From positions 25,410,366-25,474,365 of the forward strand of contig CM039463.1 of assembly GCA_022414725.1 (NCBI GenBank): DNA of 64,000 bases, in the 5' to 3' direction. Source of the stretch: Microglena sp. YARC (lineage: Eukaryota > Chlorophyta > Chlorophyceae > Chlamydomonadales > Chlamydomonadaceae). Shown here in pieces: positions 11,201-20,699 of this stretch. Position 1 is the stretch's first letter; each line of letters starts with the position of its first letter. A program made the position numbers and the translations under genes. The notes beneath the pieces were generated by a model. It was not told where the DNA came from and ran no database searches. It was given only the letters and a program-made list of their open reading frames with translations.

Positions 11201-14200
11201 ATGTGCCCATGTCACTTGCAGGGGGCTTTCAGAGTGTCATGTACCTGGTGCAGAAGGGGCAAAAGCAGAAGAGGCAAGAATAGAAGTAGAAGCTGGAGCA
11301 GTGCTCTCCTTGCTGGCAAACTATGTACCCATGTCACTTGCAGGGGGTCCTTAGGGTAACCTGTACCTGGTGCAGCGGAGGCAAGAGTAGAAGTAGAAGC
11401 AGAATCTGAAGCACTGCTATGTGCCCATGTCACTTGCAGGTGGCCCCCAGGGTGACAAATTCGAAGGCAGCAAAAAAGAATGCAACTGTGTATCATGGAA
11501 CTGACTCTGCAAGCGTGTCGAGAGTACGCATATTCATTTTTCAGGAAAACCAGTTCGGTCCGTACTCATCAACCCTTTATGTGCCCATGTCACTTGCAGG
11601 TGGTTCTCAGGGTGACATGTACCAGGTGCAGAGGACTGTGGAAGAGCTGAATGCTGTCTATCAGGTAAACCTCAATAGCTGTGTTAAATTAAATTAGATT
11701 GAATATATCAGGTAAACCTCAATAGCTGAGTTAAATTAAATTAGATTGAATATATCAGGTAAACCTCAATAGCTGAGTTAAATTAAATTAGATTGAATAT
11801 ATCAGGTAAACCTATGCAGTCAAATTTAATTGAATCGAATGCTGTCTATCAGGTTAACCTCAATAGTTAAATTTAATTAAATGCTGTCTGTCAAGTAAAC
11901 CTCAATAGCAGAGGTAAATTAAATCAAATGCTATCTATCAGGTGAACCTCAATAGCTAAGTTCAATTCAATTAAATTAAATGCTGTTTATGACGTAAACC
12001 TCAATATCTGAGTTACACAAAATTAAATGCTGTCTATCGCGTAAACCTCAGTTTCTGAGTTACACAAAATTAAATGCTGTCTATCGCGTAAACCTCAATA
12101 GCTGAGTTACACTAAATTAAATCCTGTCTATCGCGGAAACCTCAATAGCTGAGTTATGAAATTAAATGAAATGCTATCTGTCAGGTAAACCTCAGTATCT
12201 GAGTTACACTAAATTAAATGCTGTCTATCGCGTAAACCTCAATAGCTGAGTTATGAAATTAAATGAAATGCTATCTGTCAGGTAAATCTCAGTAGCTAAG
12301 TTAAATCATATTAAATTCTGTCTGTCTGGTAAACCTCATTGCCACGCACTTCTTCCAGTTGTTTATTGGTGGCTAAGCACTACTTCCAAGTGTTTTATTG
12401 TGACTAGGCACTACCCCCAGTTATTTGTTGGTGGCCAGGCACTATACATAGCTGTACTGCATTGCCCCGCTTGCTCGCTCCCTCCCCTATCCTACCCTTC
12501 CCCTACCCTACCCTGCCTGTCCTGCCCTGCCCTGCCCTAACCCTACCTACCCTACCCTACCCTACCTACCCTACCCTACCCTACCCTACCCTACCCCTAC
12601 CCCACCCTGCCCTATCCTACCCTGCCCTGCCCTATCCTACCTACCCTACCCTACCCTACCCTACCCTACCCTACCCTACCCTACCCTGCCCTATCCTACC
12701 CTAACCCTATCCTGCCCTACCCTGCCTATCCTACCCTATCCTATCCTACCCTTCCCTACCCTACCCTGCCCTATCCTACCCTACCCTAGCCTGCCCTATC
12801 CCTACCCTACCCTACCCTATCCTATCCTACCCTACCCCCTACCCTACCCTACCTACCCTACCCTACCCTACCCTACCCTACCCCTTGAATCCCGACGCAC
12901 CCAAAATTAGGCTGAAATAGACCCCACCACTCACACCCCACCAAATGCATAGCTGTTCTGCGTTGCCACTCCGCTCGCCTCCCCCCCCCCCCCCTCCCGT
13001 ACCCTATCCTACCATACTCTACCCCCTCCCTTCCCTTCCCCTACCCGATCCCCCCCCCCCCCCCCCCCCCCCCCCCTACCCTACCCTACTCTTCCCTACC
13101 CTACTCTACCCTACTCTACCCTACCTACCCTACCTTTCCCTACCCTACTCTTCCCTACCCTACCCTACCCTCCCCTACTCTCCCCTACCCTACCCTACCC
13201 CTACCTAACCCTACCCTACCCCACCCCACCCACCACCCTACCCTACCTTTCCCTACCCCACCCTACCTACTCTCCCGTACCCTACCCCTTGAATCAGAAC
13301 GTTCCCCAAAATAGGCTGTGCTCCTTTGGCCCCTTCGCTTCAGCCACTCTCCTCCGTACTGCGTGCAGATGTGCACCACCCCGCCACCAACACCCCACCA
13401 AACCACCACCGCACCCACGCCCACCACACACACCCCACCGAACCACCACGCAACCACCACCCACGCCCACCAAACCACCTCACCACCCACACCACCCACA
13501 CCCCTCTTTGTCATTTCAGACAATACGGGCACAAGAGATAGCAGGCCGGGGAACATTGACCGAGAACATCCCTTGGCTCACTAGTGCTATCGTTTATTTT
13601 CATTTGACTCAAAGCACCCAACCAAGAGCAAGACGCAACCCTTCCCTGTTTGAATTTCTTCGAAGCACCAAACAAAGACCGAACCCTATTCTCCTCCCTC
13701 CTGCGTGCAGATGTGCACCCCACCCCTTCCCCACCCCACCAAACACCCCCACCACCACACCACACCCCCACCACACCACACACACCCCACCAAAACACCA
13801 CACACACCACACCACACAACCACCACACACCATGCGTGCAGATGTGCACCCCACCCCTTCCCCACCCCACCAAACCACCCCCACCCCACCACACCACACC
13901 CACACCCACCCCACCACACACACCCCACCAAAACACCACACACACCACACCACACAACCACCACCCACCATGCGTGCAGATGTGCACCCCCACCCCACCC
14001 ACACCCCACCACAGACACCCCACCAAAACACCACCCACACACCACCACACCACACCGAACCACCACCACCACCCACACACCACCAAAACACCACCCACAT
14101 CACACCACCACCACCACCCACCATGTGTGCAGATGTGCTGCAAATACTACATGAACTTCACCGAGATGTCAGAAGACGAGATTGAGCTCAATACCAACCG

Positions 14201-17033
14201 TGACTTGTTCATGACCCCTGAGGAGGCAAAGTTGCTGGTGGGTGGTGGGGTGTGGGTGGGGTGGCAGTGGTGGGGTGGCGTGTGGTTGGTGGGTGTGGTG
14301 GTGGGCGGTTGTGATAGGGTGTGGGTGGTGGTAGGGGTGCCAAAAGTGACTTGTTCGTGACCCCTGAGGAGGCAAAGTTGCTGGTGGGTTGTGGGGTGGT
14401 GGTGGTTGGATGTGGGTGGTTGTTGGGGTGCCAAAAGTGACTTGTTCATGACTCCTGAGGAGGCAAAGTTGCTTGTGGGTGGTGGGGTGGTTGTGGTTGC
14501 GGTGTGGGTGGGTGGTTGTTGGGGTGCCAAAAGTGACTTGTTCATGACTCCTGAGGAGGCAAAGTTGCTGGTGGGTGGTGGGTGGTGGTGGTTGGGGTGT
14601 GGGTGGGTGATTGTGGGGGTGCCAAAAGTGACTTGTTCATGACCCCTGAGGAGGCAAAGTTGCTGGTGGGTGGTGGGGTGGTGGTGGTTGGGGTGTGGGT
14701 GGGTGATTGTGGGGGTGCCAAAAGTGACTTGTTCATGACCCCTGAGGAGGCTAAGTTGCTGGTGGGTGTGGGTGTTGTTGTGGTGGGTGGGGTGTGGGTG
14801 GTTGTGGGGGTTCCAAAAGTGACTCGTTCATAACCCCTGAGGAGGCAAAGTTGATGGTGGGTGGGTGGTGTGGTGGAGTGGGGTGCGGGGTGGTGTGGGG
14901 TGGTGGGTGGTGGGGGGGTGCCAAGCGAGATTTGTTTATGACCCCTGAGGAGGCAAAGTTGATGGTGGGTGGGTGCTCAAGCTGTTTTGATGCTGTACTT
15001 GATGTGCATGTCCTTATGTCCTGTTCTATGAGCAAACTGAAATGTTCTAAACTCAGATACATGTGGTAGCATACTCTGTTTTCTGGGGGGTGGGAGCCCT
15101 CAGGATCACCCCGTTGTCCGTTTGACTGACCGACCGACCACAAGAAACCCTGCCCCTAACTGCCCCGTAAACCCTGGCTTCAGTCCGCTGCTCTCCATTC
15201 CGTTGCCATCTGTCGCTCCGATAGCCAACACTCTCTGCCAATTTTCCGCGTCGCTTGTGACGCGCCAAGGACTTGTCTGTCCTCAAACACTGTCCTAAAA
15301 CGAACAGAAAATGTGTGAAAATGTGATAACCGTTTACAAGTGTGGTAATCAACAGTGGTTTTCTGTCCCCAAACCATGTCAAAATAAGCATAATGAAACT
15401 GTTTTTAACTCAGGCACATGTGGTGGTACACTGTGTGTATGTACAGTTTCCATGCAAAGACACATACACGCACTAAGACACACGCACACGCAGACACACA
15501 CACATACACACACACAGACACATAACCATACAAAGACACTCAACCGAACGTGCACATTTGATTGAGGTTCGAGTTCTTGAAGGAGATGGGCCATACACAA
15601 GGGGGTCCAAAGTGCGACTGTGGTTGTGGAATGTGCTTTACATAAGGAGTAAACCACATCAGTTCCACGTCCACCATTCGCCTGTGGCCTAGCTGAACTT
15701 TCATGCTAACCAAAACCCACACCCGCTCCCAAACTCAACCCACACCTACACTCACCCACACCCACACCCTGTTCCAGGGCTTGATTGACGGCATTGTACC
15801 AAGCAAGGACACCCCCCTATGTGACGACACCCATACTTACAACCCCGCCCACACACACCTGCACACACTCATACACCAATTCTCACACATACGCCCTCGC
15901 ATACACTCTGTTCCAGAGCTTGATTGACGGCATTGTACCAAGCAAGGACACCCCCCTATGTGACGACACCCATACTTACAACCCCGCCCACACACACCTG
16001 CACACACTCATACACCAATTCCCACACATACGCCCTCGCATACACTCTGTTCCAGAGCTTGATTGACGGCATTGTACCAAGCAAGGACACCCCCCTATGT
16101 GACGACACCCATACTTACAACCCCGCCCACACACACCTGCACACACTCATACACCAATTCCCACACATACGCCCTCGCATACACTCTGTTCCAGAGCTTG
16201 ATTGACGGCATTGTACCAAGCAAGGACACCCCCCTTTGTGACGACACCCATACTTACAACCCCGCCCACACACACCTGCACACGCTCATACACCAATTCC
16301 CACACATACGCCCTCGCATACACTCTGTTCCAGAGCTTGATTGACGGCATTGTACCAAGCAAGGACACCCCCCTATGTGACGACACCCTTACTTACAACC
16401 CCGCCCACACACACCTGCACACACTCATACACCAATTCCCACACATACGCCCTCGCATACACTCTGTTCCAGATCTTGATTGACGGCATTGTACCAAGCA
16501 AGGACACCCCCCTATGTGACAACACCCATACTTACAACCCCACCCACACACACCTGCACACACTCATACACCAATTCCCACACATACGCCCTCGCATACA
16601 CTCTGTTCCAGAGCTTGATTGACGGCATTGTGCCAAGCAAGGACACGTCACTTTGTGGCGATACCCACACCCACGCCCCCCACACACACCTAAGCACTTT
16701 CCTACACCGGTACTCGCACATACACCCACTCCTACACCCTGTTCCAGGGCTTGATTGATGGCATTGTGCCAAGCAAGGACACCCCTAAGTGACGACTCCC
16801 ACACCTACAACCACGCCCACACACACACCTACACACACTCCTACACCCATACTCACACATACACCCACACCCACACTCACACATACGCCCTCTCCCACAC
16901 CCTGTTCCAGGGTTTGATTGACGGCGTTGTGCCAGGCAAGGACATGGATATGAGGACACCTCCCTCCGTGACTAAGCGCCTTAGAGATGCTGGCCTGGTG
17001 GATGACCTCACAGCCAGTTTGTCTCGCTTCTAA
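5450..17033 (+). CDS. ClpR-like (catalytically impaired ClpP-fold) Clp protease core subunit
   Basis: Eight exons join in phase: 5450-5671, 5749-5820, 6134-6218, 6590-6699, 8158-8224, 11600-11664, 14133-14237, 16911-17033; all have GT-AG borders. The product is about 282 residues. Residues 1-74 are rich in Ser, Arg and Ala with few acids, like a plastid transit peptide. The ClpP fold follows: QRIIFLGGYVND (about 86-97), RIYINSTGG, then the nucleophile region GACYSYAS with Ser157, PGKRFSMKNTRIMMTQPMGG where Thr182 stands in place of the catalytic His, and NRDLFMTPEEA with Asp231, then GLIDG. Spacing Ser+25 and +49 matches ClpP exactly, so only the His is lost. Such subunits are built into mixed plastid ClpP/R rings. 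The exact ClpR subtype is not assigned. Exons 6, 7 and 8 are flanked by arrays copying their own edges. Confidence 0.9.
5672..6589 (+). other. Introns 1-3 of the ClpR-like gene
   Basis: Three ordinary GT-AG introns (5672-5748, 5821-6133, 6219-6589) without exon-edge copies. They contrast with the array-filled introns farther downstream in the same gene. No other feature is seen in them. Confidence 0.75.
6880..7795. repeat. Direct and inverted repeat cluster in intron 4 of the ClpR-like gene
   Basis: Segments of about 170-180 bp carry GAACACCATTTGGGGATATT, GGATACTCACCCTGCCTTCC and GCCTGTACCCGGCATTCGGA. They occur twice in one orientation (about 6,980-7,230) and about three times inverted (about 7,300-7,790, for example CCGAATGCCGGGTACAGGCC). 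The opposed copies could fold into a long hairpin in the intron RNA. A GGT-rich tract precedes them at 6,880-6,955. Confidence 0.8.
7968..8157. repeat. (TC)n and CCCCT/CAAC-rich tract at the 3' end of intron 4
   Basis: A (TC)n run at 7,968-8,014 is followed by about five imperfect copies of a CCCTCAACCCCTTTACCCC unit, forming a very long polypyrimidine tract that ends in the CTTCAG acceptor of exon 5. Confidence 0.85.
8226..8280. repeat. (GT)n/poly-G at the 5' end of intron 5
   Basis: (GT)n and a G run begin right after the exon 5 donor (GTGCGT at 8,225). Confidence 0.85.
8480..9240. repeat. Tandem repeat, about 150-bp unit, five copies
   Basis: Units share AGCAAAGGCTTATCTGGCGG, TGGAGGTGATCAGAGGGACT, CTCCTGCTATGTCCTCCTCT and GTTCCGTCAGGAACAGCTCT. 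The copies are open in several frames but drift in sequence without codon-position bias. No resemblance to a neighbouring exon was found, so unlike most arrays in this gene it is of unknown origin. Confidence 0.85.
9240..10340. repeat. GCA-rich compound minisatellite with palindromic core
   Basis: About 20 units of variable length (roughly 40-70 bp) contain the perfect palindrome GCAACTGCAGTTGC followed by (GCA)n and GGTAGCAAC. It translates to low-complexity Ala/Thr/Val or Ser/Asn runs in every frame, so the long open frames are not genes. Confidence 0.9.
10385..11599 (+). repeat. Tandem array of exon 6 start plus its 3' splice site (about 11 copies)
   Basis: Genuine exon 6 begins at 11,600 after CCCATGTCACTTGCAG and reads GGTTCTCAGGGTGACATGTA. 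Upstream there are about 11 copies of the same acceptor followed by GGGGCTTTCAGGGTGACATG and TACCAGGTGCAG, at roughly 10,400, 10,485, 10,570, 10,655, 10,765, 10,875, 10,985, 11,097, 11,208, 11,330 and 11,425. The unit is about 84 bp at first and then about 112 bp, filled out by an AGAGGCAAGAGTAGAAGTAG spacer. Each copy keeps AG and a partial in-frame reading of the exon (QGDMYQVQ). They are decoy acceptors or pseudo-exon starts. Confidence 0.9.
11650..12345 (+). repeat. Tandem array of exon 6 end plus its 5' splice site (about 12 copies)
   Basis: Exon 6 ends ATGCTGTCTATCAG and its donor reads GTAAACCTCAATAGCTG. The following about 690 bp is made of 50-60-bp units that repeat this junction (ATGCTGTCTATC then a variable AG/GC dinucleotide, GTAAACCTCAATAGCTGAGT, TAAATTAAAT). 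Several copies have lost the AG just before GT (TATCGCGTAAACC) but keep the donor. Confidence 0.88.
12345..13300. repeat. Short repeats and (CCCTA)n / poly-C tract
   Basis: Three about 40-bp copies of a GGTGGCTAAGCACTACTTCC-like unit (12,365-12,445) precede imperfect (CCCTA)n at about 12,480-12,885 and 13,075-13,290, with poly-C runs between. Each block ends in a CCCTTGAATC...CCCAAAATAGGCTG-like segment (12,883 and 13,287), so the whole block was probably duplicated. Confidence 0.9.
13365..14132 (+). repeat. Array of exon 7 3' splice site plus exon start (four extra copies)
   Basis: Exon 7 starts at 14,133 after CATGTGTGCAG with ATGTGCTGCAAATAC. Upstream copies of GCGTGCAGATGTGCACC occur at about 13,362, 13,702, 13,834 and 13,973, separated by CCACCACACACCCCACCAAA-type sequence. 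Each retains the acceptor and the first about 8 nt of the exon. Confidence 0.85.
14238..14975 (+). repeat. Array of exon 7 end plus its 5' splice site (seven extra copies)
   Basis: Exon 7 ends GAGGAGGCAAAGTTGCTG with donor GTGGGTGGTG. The motif GACTTGTTCATGACCCCTGA plus this end and donor recurs at about 14,348, 14,441, 14,537, 14,629, 14,725, 14,820 and 14,929, in about 95-bp units with a G/T-rich spacer. About 36 nt of true coding sequence (DLFMTPEEAKLL, containing the catalytic-position Asp) is repeated with few changes. Confidence 0.92.
15165..15300. repeat. Dispersed repeat, copy 1
   Basis: Contains CCGTTGCCATCTGTCG, CCAACACTCTCTGCCAATTT and CGCGTCGCTTGTGACGC. A second copy in the same orientation is at 33,485-33,595. 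This copy lies in intron 7 of the ClpR-like gene. Confidence 0.75.
15440..15770. repeat. (CA)n-rich stretch in intron 7
   Basis: ACACACAC/GACACA runs at 15,458-15,545 are followed by unremarkable intron sequence and CCCACACC repeats up to 15,770. Confidence 0.7.
15770..16910 (+). repeat. Array of exon 8 3' splice site plus exon start (eight 139-bp copies)
   Basis: The true last exon starts at 16,911 after CCTGTTCCAG with GGTTTGATTGACGGC. Eight upstream copies have the same acceptor and GCTTGATTGACGGCATTGTA then CCAAGCAAGGACAC. They start near 15,779, 15,918, 16,057, 16,196, 16,335, 16,474, 16,613 and 16,749, six of the seven spacings being exactly 139 bp. Neighbouring copies are nearly identical. 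Splicing to the first six copies would encode GLIDGIVPSKDTPL plus a Thr/His-rich tail ending at a stop after about 49 residues. Confidence 0.94.
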
Positions 17034-17038
17034 CTTTG

Positions 17039-17152
17039 TAATGATAACGCCTGGTGGGGCGTGGTGTTCAGGGAACCCGTCGTACGCGGGTAGGGAGCGG
17101 TCTTCCACCTCGACTGGACAAGCTACCATCGCGGTTGACATGGACTTCACCC
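17039..17152 (-). mobile_element. SINE fragment inserted at the ClpR-like stop codon
   Basis: The segment begins TAATGATAACGCCTGGTGGG, which is the reverse complement of the 3' tail of the element at 28,276-28,455. It is flanked by a 25-bp direct repeat with two mismatches (17,014-17,038 and 17,153-17,177, both CCAGTTTGTCT...GCTTCTAACTT), a target-site duplication. The tRNA-like head is missing, as expected of a 5'-truncated copy. The left duplication includes the gene's last codons and TAA, so the insertion put the SINE at the start of the 3' UTR without changing the protein. Confidence 0.85.
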
Positions 17153-17177
17153 CCAGTTTGTCTAGCTTCTAACTTGG

Positions 17178-18060
17178 AATCTAGCCTCCTCCCGGCTTTA
17201 CGCATATAGTCCAGCCTCCATTTTTGGGTTGGATTGGTAACATGGTCTACCGGTCTCCGGGAAGCTTGCGACCTGATCCTAGCCCGTACTAAATTTGAAT
17301 CAAGAAAAAAACGGAGTGATCATGGGTGGGTAAACACATCACAACCAGGGTTGTTCAGGAAGCTGCGTCCCTCGTCGCAGACGCAACGCCGAAGGGTCCG
17401 TTGCGTCGCAGGACGTAACATGGGGAGGGTCCTTTGACCAGAACACGTCGCAGGACACAGGCTGTACAATTGGTTGTGTTTCGGGCAGCAGAGCCGGGGG
17501 TCCTCCTGAAGCACGCTGACCGCAAGAACACACCCTTGGAGTCGGCCTGGAGAAGCCTGTTTCTTATTTTTAGATGATCGATAGATCGCACTTATATGGT
17601 GCCAAGGCAAGTCTTGCTTTGGTGGTGCTCTCCTAACGTCCTACTCTCGCCCAAGAGAAGTATACCTCTTCACCAGGGTTGTTCAGGGTTTAGGGTTTGT
17701 TGAAGGGTTCGTCGCATCGCAGACTTAGCTTCAGGGGGTTGGCTGCGTCGCAGGATGCAGGCTGTGGGATGGTAACGACTCAGGTCGCGTGCTATGCTGG
17801 TTCGGTTGCGTCTAAGGACGCAGGCTATGAGATTGGTTGCGTCTGAGTATGCAGAGCTGGGGGTCCTCCTGAACTTGGACTTGACCCTGAAGTCTAAACC
17901 CTGCTCCTTACCATGTTGTTATAATTGGGCAGGTAGGCATGGGCCACCCAATATGTATGATACCAGTGCGACTTCTCCTACCCCCACTGGTAGACTAAAA
18001 CTAAGACCAATTGTTTTTTATTTTTCTCGTGCCAAGCATTTTGGACAGATAGGCAAGTCT
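17178..18060. repeat. GCGTCGCAGGACGCA-type dispersed repeat region
   Basis: Multiple degenerate copies of TTGCGTCGCAGGACGCAGG and CCGGGGGTCCTCCTGAA lie at about 17,340-17,530 and 17,655-17,880. A related patch with AACATGGGGAGGGTCC and GGACGCAACC lies at 28,555-28,790. The motif is itself partly palindromic. No gene is seen in this stretch. Confidence 0.65.
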
Positions 18061-18109
18061 TGGTAGCCTACGGCTATACCGCTGTAGCTAGGATGAGGGA
18101 GTGAGCCTC

Positions 18110-18900
18110 GTGTGTTCAATGTAAAAGTATGCAAACTGGAATACTTGTATTTGAACTTGGTTATGAAGCTCCAGCTAGCAATTTGGCTGCTCGCCATTTT
18201 TGGCAGTACAAATAAATTTACCAAGGGAAAAATGGAATACAGATCCTTGACACGGCTGCACAGTCAATACTTATCCAGAAAATCACACAGCACTTAATAA
18301 TGATTTCCCTCTCATGTGATTGTCGTTACTTCAGCTGATATTCTTCCGGCTGAACCTTGCCGAGCTGCAAATGGCATGAGGAGATTCACAGCTGGCACTT
18401 AAACTTAAACTCGAACTTTGTTACACAGCTGCAGCCAGCAATTTGGCTGCTCGCAGCAAACAAAATTATTACCAGGAAAATGTAAACGCATATCTGGTAC
18501 AATCTGCCAGACCACAAACGAGTCCGAAAGGTCAAGCGTGTGTATGCGTCGGCAGTGCTGACATGTACCCTATGCTGACTACTCACATCGTCCAAGACGT
18601 CAAAACGGTCAGCATCTGACGTATATTTTTTATGTACGACTAGTACGGGAGCCCGTGTGGCCGGTGGCCACACCTACTCTCACGAAGCCCCCCCCCCCCC
18701 CCCAATCATAGTACAGTGCCCGTTTGGCCTTTGGCCACACCTATTTGGGGCTGGTTACATAAATGGTTTCCACTTGAAGCCCCCCCCCCCCCATTCACTC
18801 ACCACCCACCACAAAACCATTATCCGCCCCTCCCCCCTTCCCTCCCGTTGGCCACACCTCTTTTGGGCTGGGTTGCAAAACGGTTTTCTCTGCAATGCAT
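18110..18900. repeat. Dispersed repeats with GCAATTTGGCTGCTCGC and TGGCCACACC motifs
   Basis: Two copies of a segment around AGCCAGCAATTTGGCTGCTC (18,140-18,240 and 18,400-18,480) match in reverse at 62,770-62,870. At 18,650-18,880 three copies of GGCCACACCTATTTGGGGCT-like sequence are separated by poly-C. The function is unknown. Confidence 0.65.
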
Positions 18901-20690
18901 GCAACTCAAAACATTGACGGACGCATATCCGAGCATGTATTCAGTTCGGCCGAAGAACAATCCTGTTCACCGCAACTGCTCCCGAAGTCAACTCGATCTG
19001 AGACTTGGAAACATCGCTAGGTTCTAATTCAACTTTGCCGCGTGCTCGCTTTAGCACAATGCACAGCGACGACATGTTTCCAGATGCAGTGGGAAGAATT
19101 TGCAGGCAAGTTTGTGACATGGGATGGATGCGATTCGGATATTTCTGACAGGTCGGCTGACTCACCAAGTCACCTCCCGTTGTGCGCAGCGACAGGTCTC
19201 TTGACGCAAGGGAATGGTCTTGCAGAGATGCAGGGGGAAAAGCTTGTAGGAAGACGAACTGTAGCGCTACCGAAATCAGGTGGATGAACTCAGGCGGGAA
19301 AAGGAGAAATCGGGCGGGATGCGCAACAGGTAGAATACGCAGGAGGCGAAGGTTGCTGAAGGCAGAATTCGCAGGAGGCCAATCAGGCAGAAGTTGGAGC
19401 AGGAGAGATTAAAAGCGTGAATTGGCTGAGCGGGAATTGGCTGAGCGGGAATTGGCTGGGCGGGAATTGGCTGGGCGGGAAGTCGGTTACGCGATGACAC
19501 CACCACGACCACCACGACCACCACGACCACGACCATGATTTTTTTATATATATAGATAACATCACAATGCTGAGAAAGCTCAGTACTGTATTTTGATTTT
19601 GAATTTTTGAGCAAGTACATCTCTTCATGCCATGGGATAACTTGAATCTTGAACTTAGTGTGACTTGTATGACATGGTACCAAAGGCTTAGCTGATGATT
19701 CATAGACGGTGGAAGCCGTAGTGAGTTAGTGACTAGTGAGAAAGAAAGATCAAAAGGGTGAAGAATGCACCCTTTCAAGCCCAATAAAAGGGTGCCGGTG
19801 GCCAGTACATTTGTAGTGTTGTTTGTCTTCCTTGCATACACCTACATAATATAAGCCCATGCAGCACGTAGCATAACCACCACCACCACCACCTTCATCA
19901 TTCTACTAGGGTGGTGGTGGTGTTTATTTGTCTCCCTTGCATACAACTACATAATACAAGCCCATGCAGGACAGCTCCCCTAGCAGAGCTACACGGCTTT
20001 TTGTCGACCTGGCAGATCTACACGAGTATACACGAGCAGGCCCCCCCCTCGCCCCCGTCTGGAGGGTCCGCCGCTTCACGTAATCGGGTGATATCGTGCT
20101 TGACAACCCTAGTCATGGGACTTGTGTGGAAACTGGGTCCAGGTGAGCCGGTAAGCCAGGGAACCGGTAAAGCGGGAAACCCCAGTCACTCGTCGGTAAG
20201 CAGTAACCGAATATTTGGACCATTTCGAATTGAACTGAACTATCCTGAGGACTCTTAGGACCGTACTCTGCAACTATTGCGTATAATGCAACGTTCAAAT
20301 GTGGCGCCTTTGTATGGCAACGCTGCAGCAATCTAAATTCGGGGATAGGCTTCGCAAATATGAGGGGTTTTCTGACGGTTCGCAGGCTACGCGGGCCTGG
20401 GCGAAATGCTGCCGGGTCAAAATAGACGGTTCCGCTCCTCCACAAGTTGCCGTGCGAGGTATCTGGGGGGAGGGGCCAAACCCCCCAAACCCCGAGATTC
20501 GCTGACTTCATTCCGGGAGCCAGGCCGCGAGGGCGATCTACCACAAGTTGCGCGATCCCTCTCTTGCCTACTGATCCCTATGATCGGTGAGCCGCGATTC
20601 GCGTCTCCGAAGTAGACTGACTAGGTGGGTGACTAGGTGGGCATGGGGTCAGATGTATTGTGGTATTCATAAGTAGGTGTTCATGGACTG
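18900..20690. other. Unassigned intergenic sequence with small repeats
   Basis: A 15-bp tandem GAATTGGCTGAGCGG (four copies, 19,417-19,480) and a duplicated segment containing CCTTGCATACA.CTACATAAT (19,829 and 19,934), separated by inverted CCACCACC/GGTGGTGG runs, are visible. A 143-codon open frame on the minus strand at 20,113-20,544 has no recognisable motif and no supporting splice structure, so it is not called as a gene. Confidence 0.5.
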
Positions 20691-20699
20691 TTTTTTAGT

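Noticed and set aside
12480..13290. Chromosome end (telomere)
   Set aside because: The CCCTA runs are imperfect, interrupted and inside an intron flanked by exons of one gene.
13289..14545. Overlapping Pro/His and Trp/Gly/Val frames
   Set aside because: They cross CCACCACAC and GGTGGTGGG repeats in introns of the ClpR-like gene; the real exon 7 is only 14,133-14,237.
15785..16758. Series of 93-codon frames
   Set aside because: They are frames across the 139-bp exon 8 decoy array in the wrong phase, each starting at the ATTGACG region; not separate genes.
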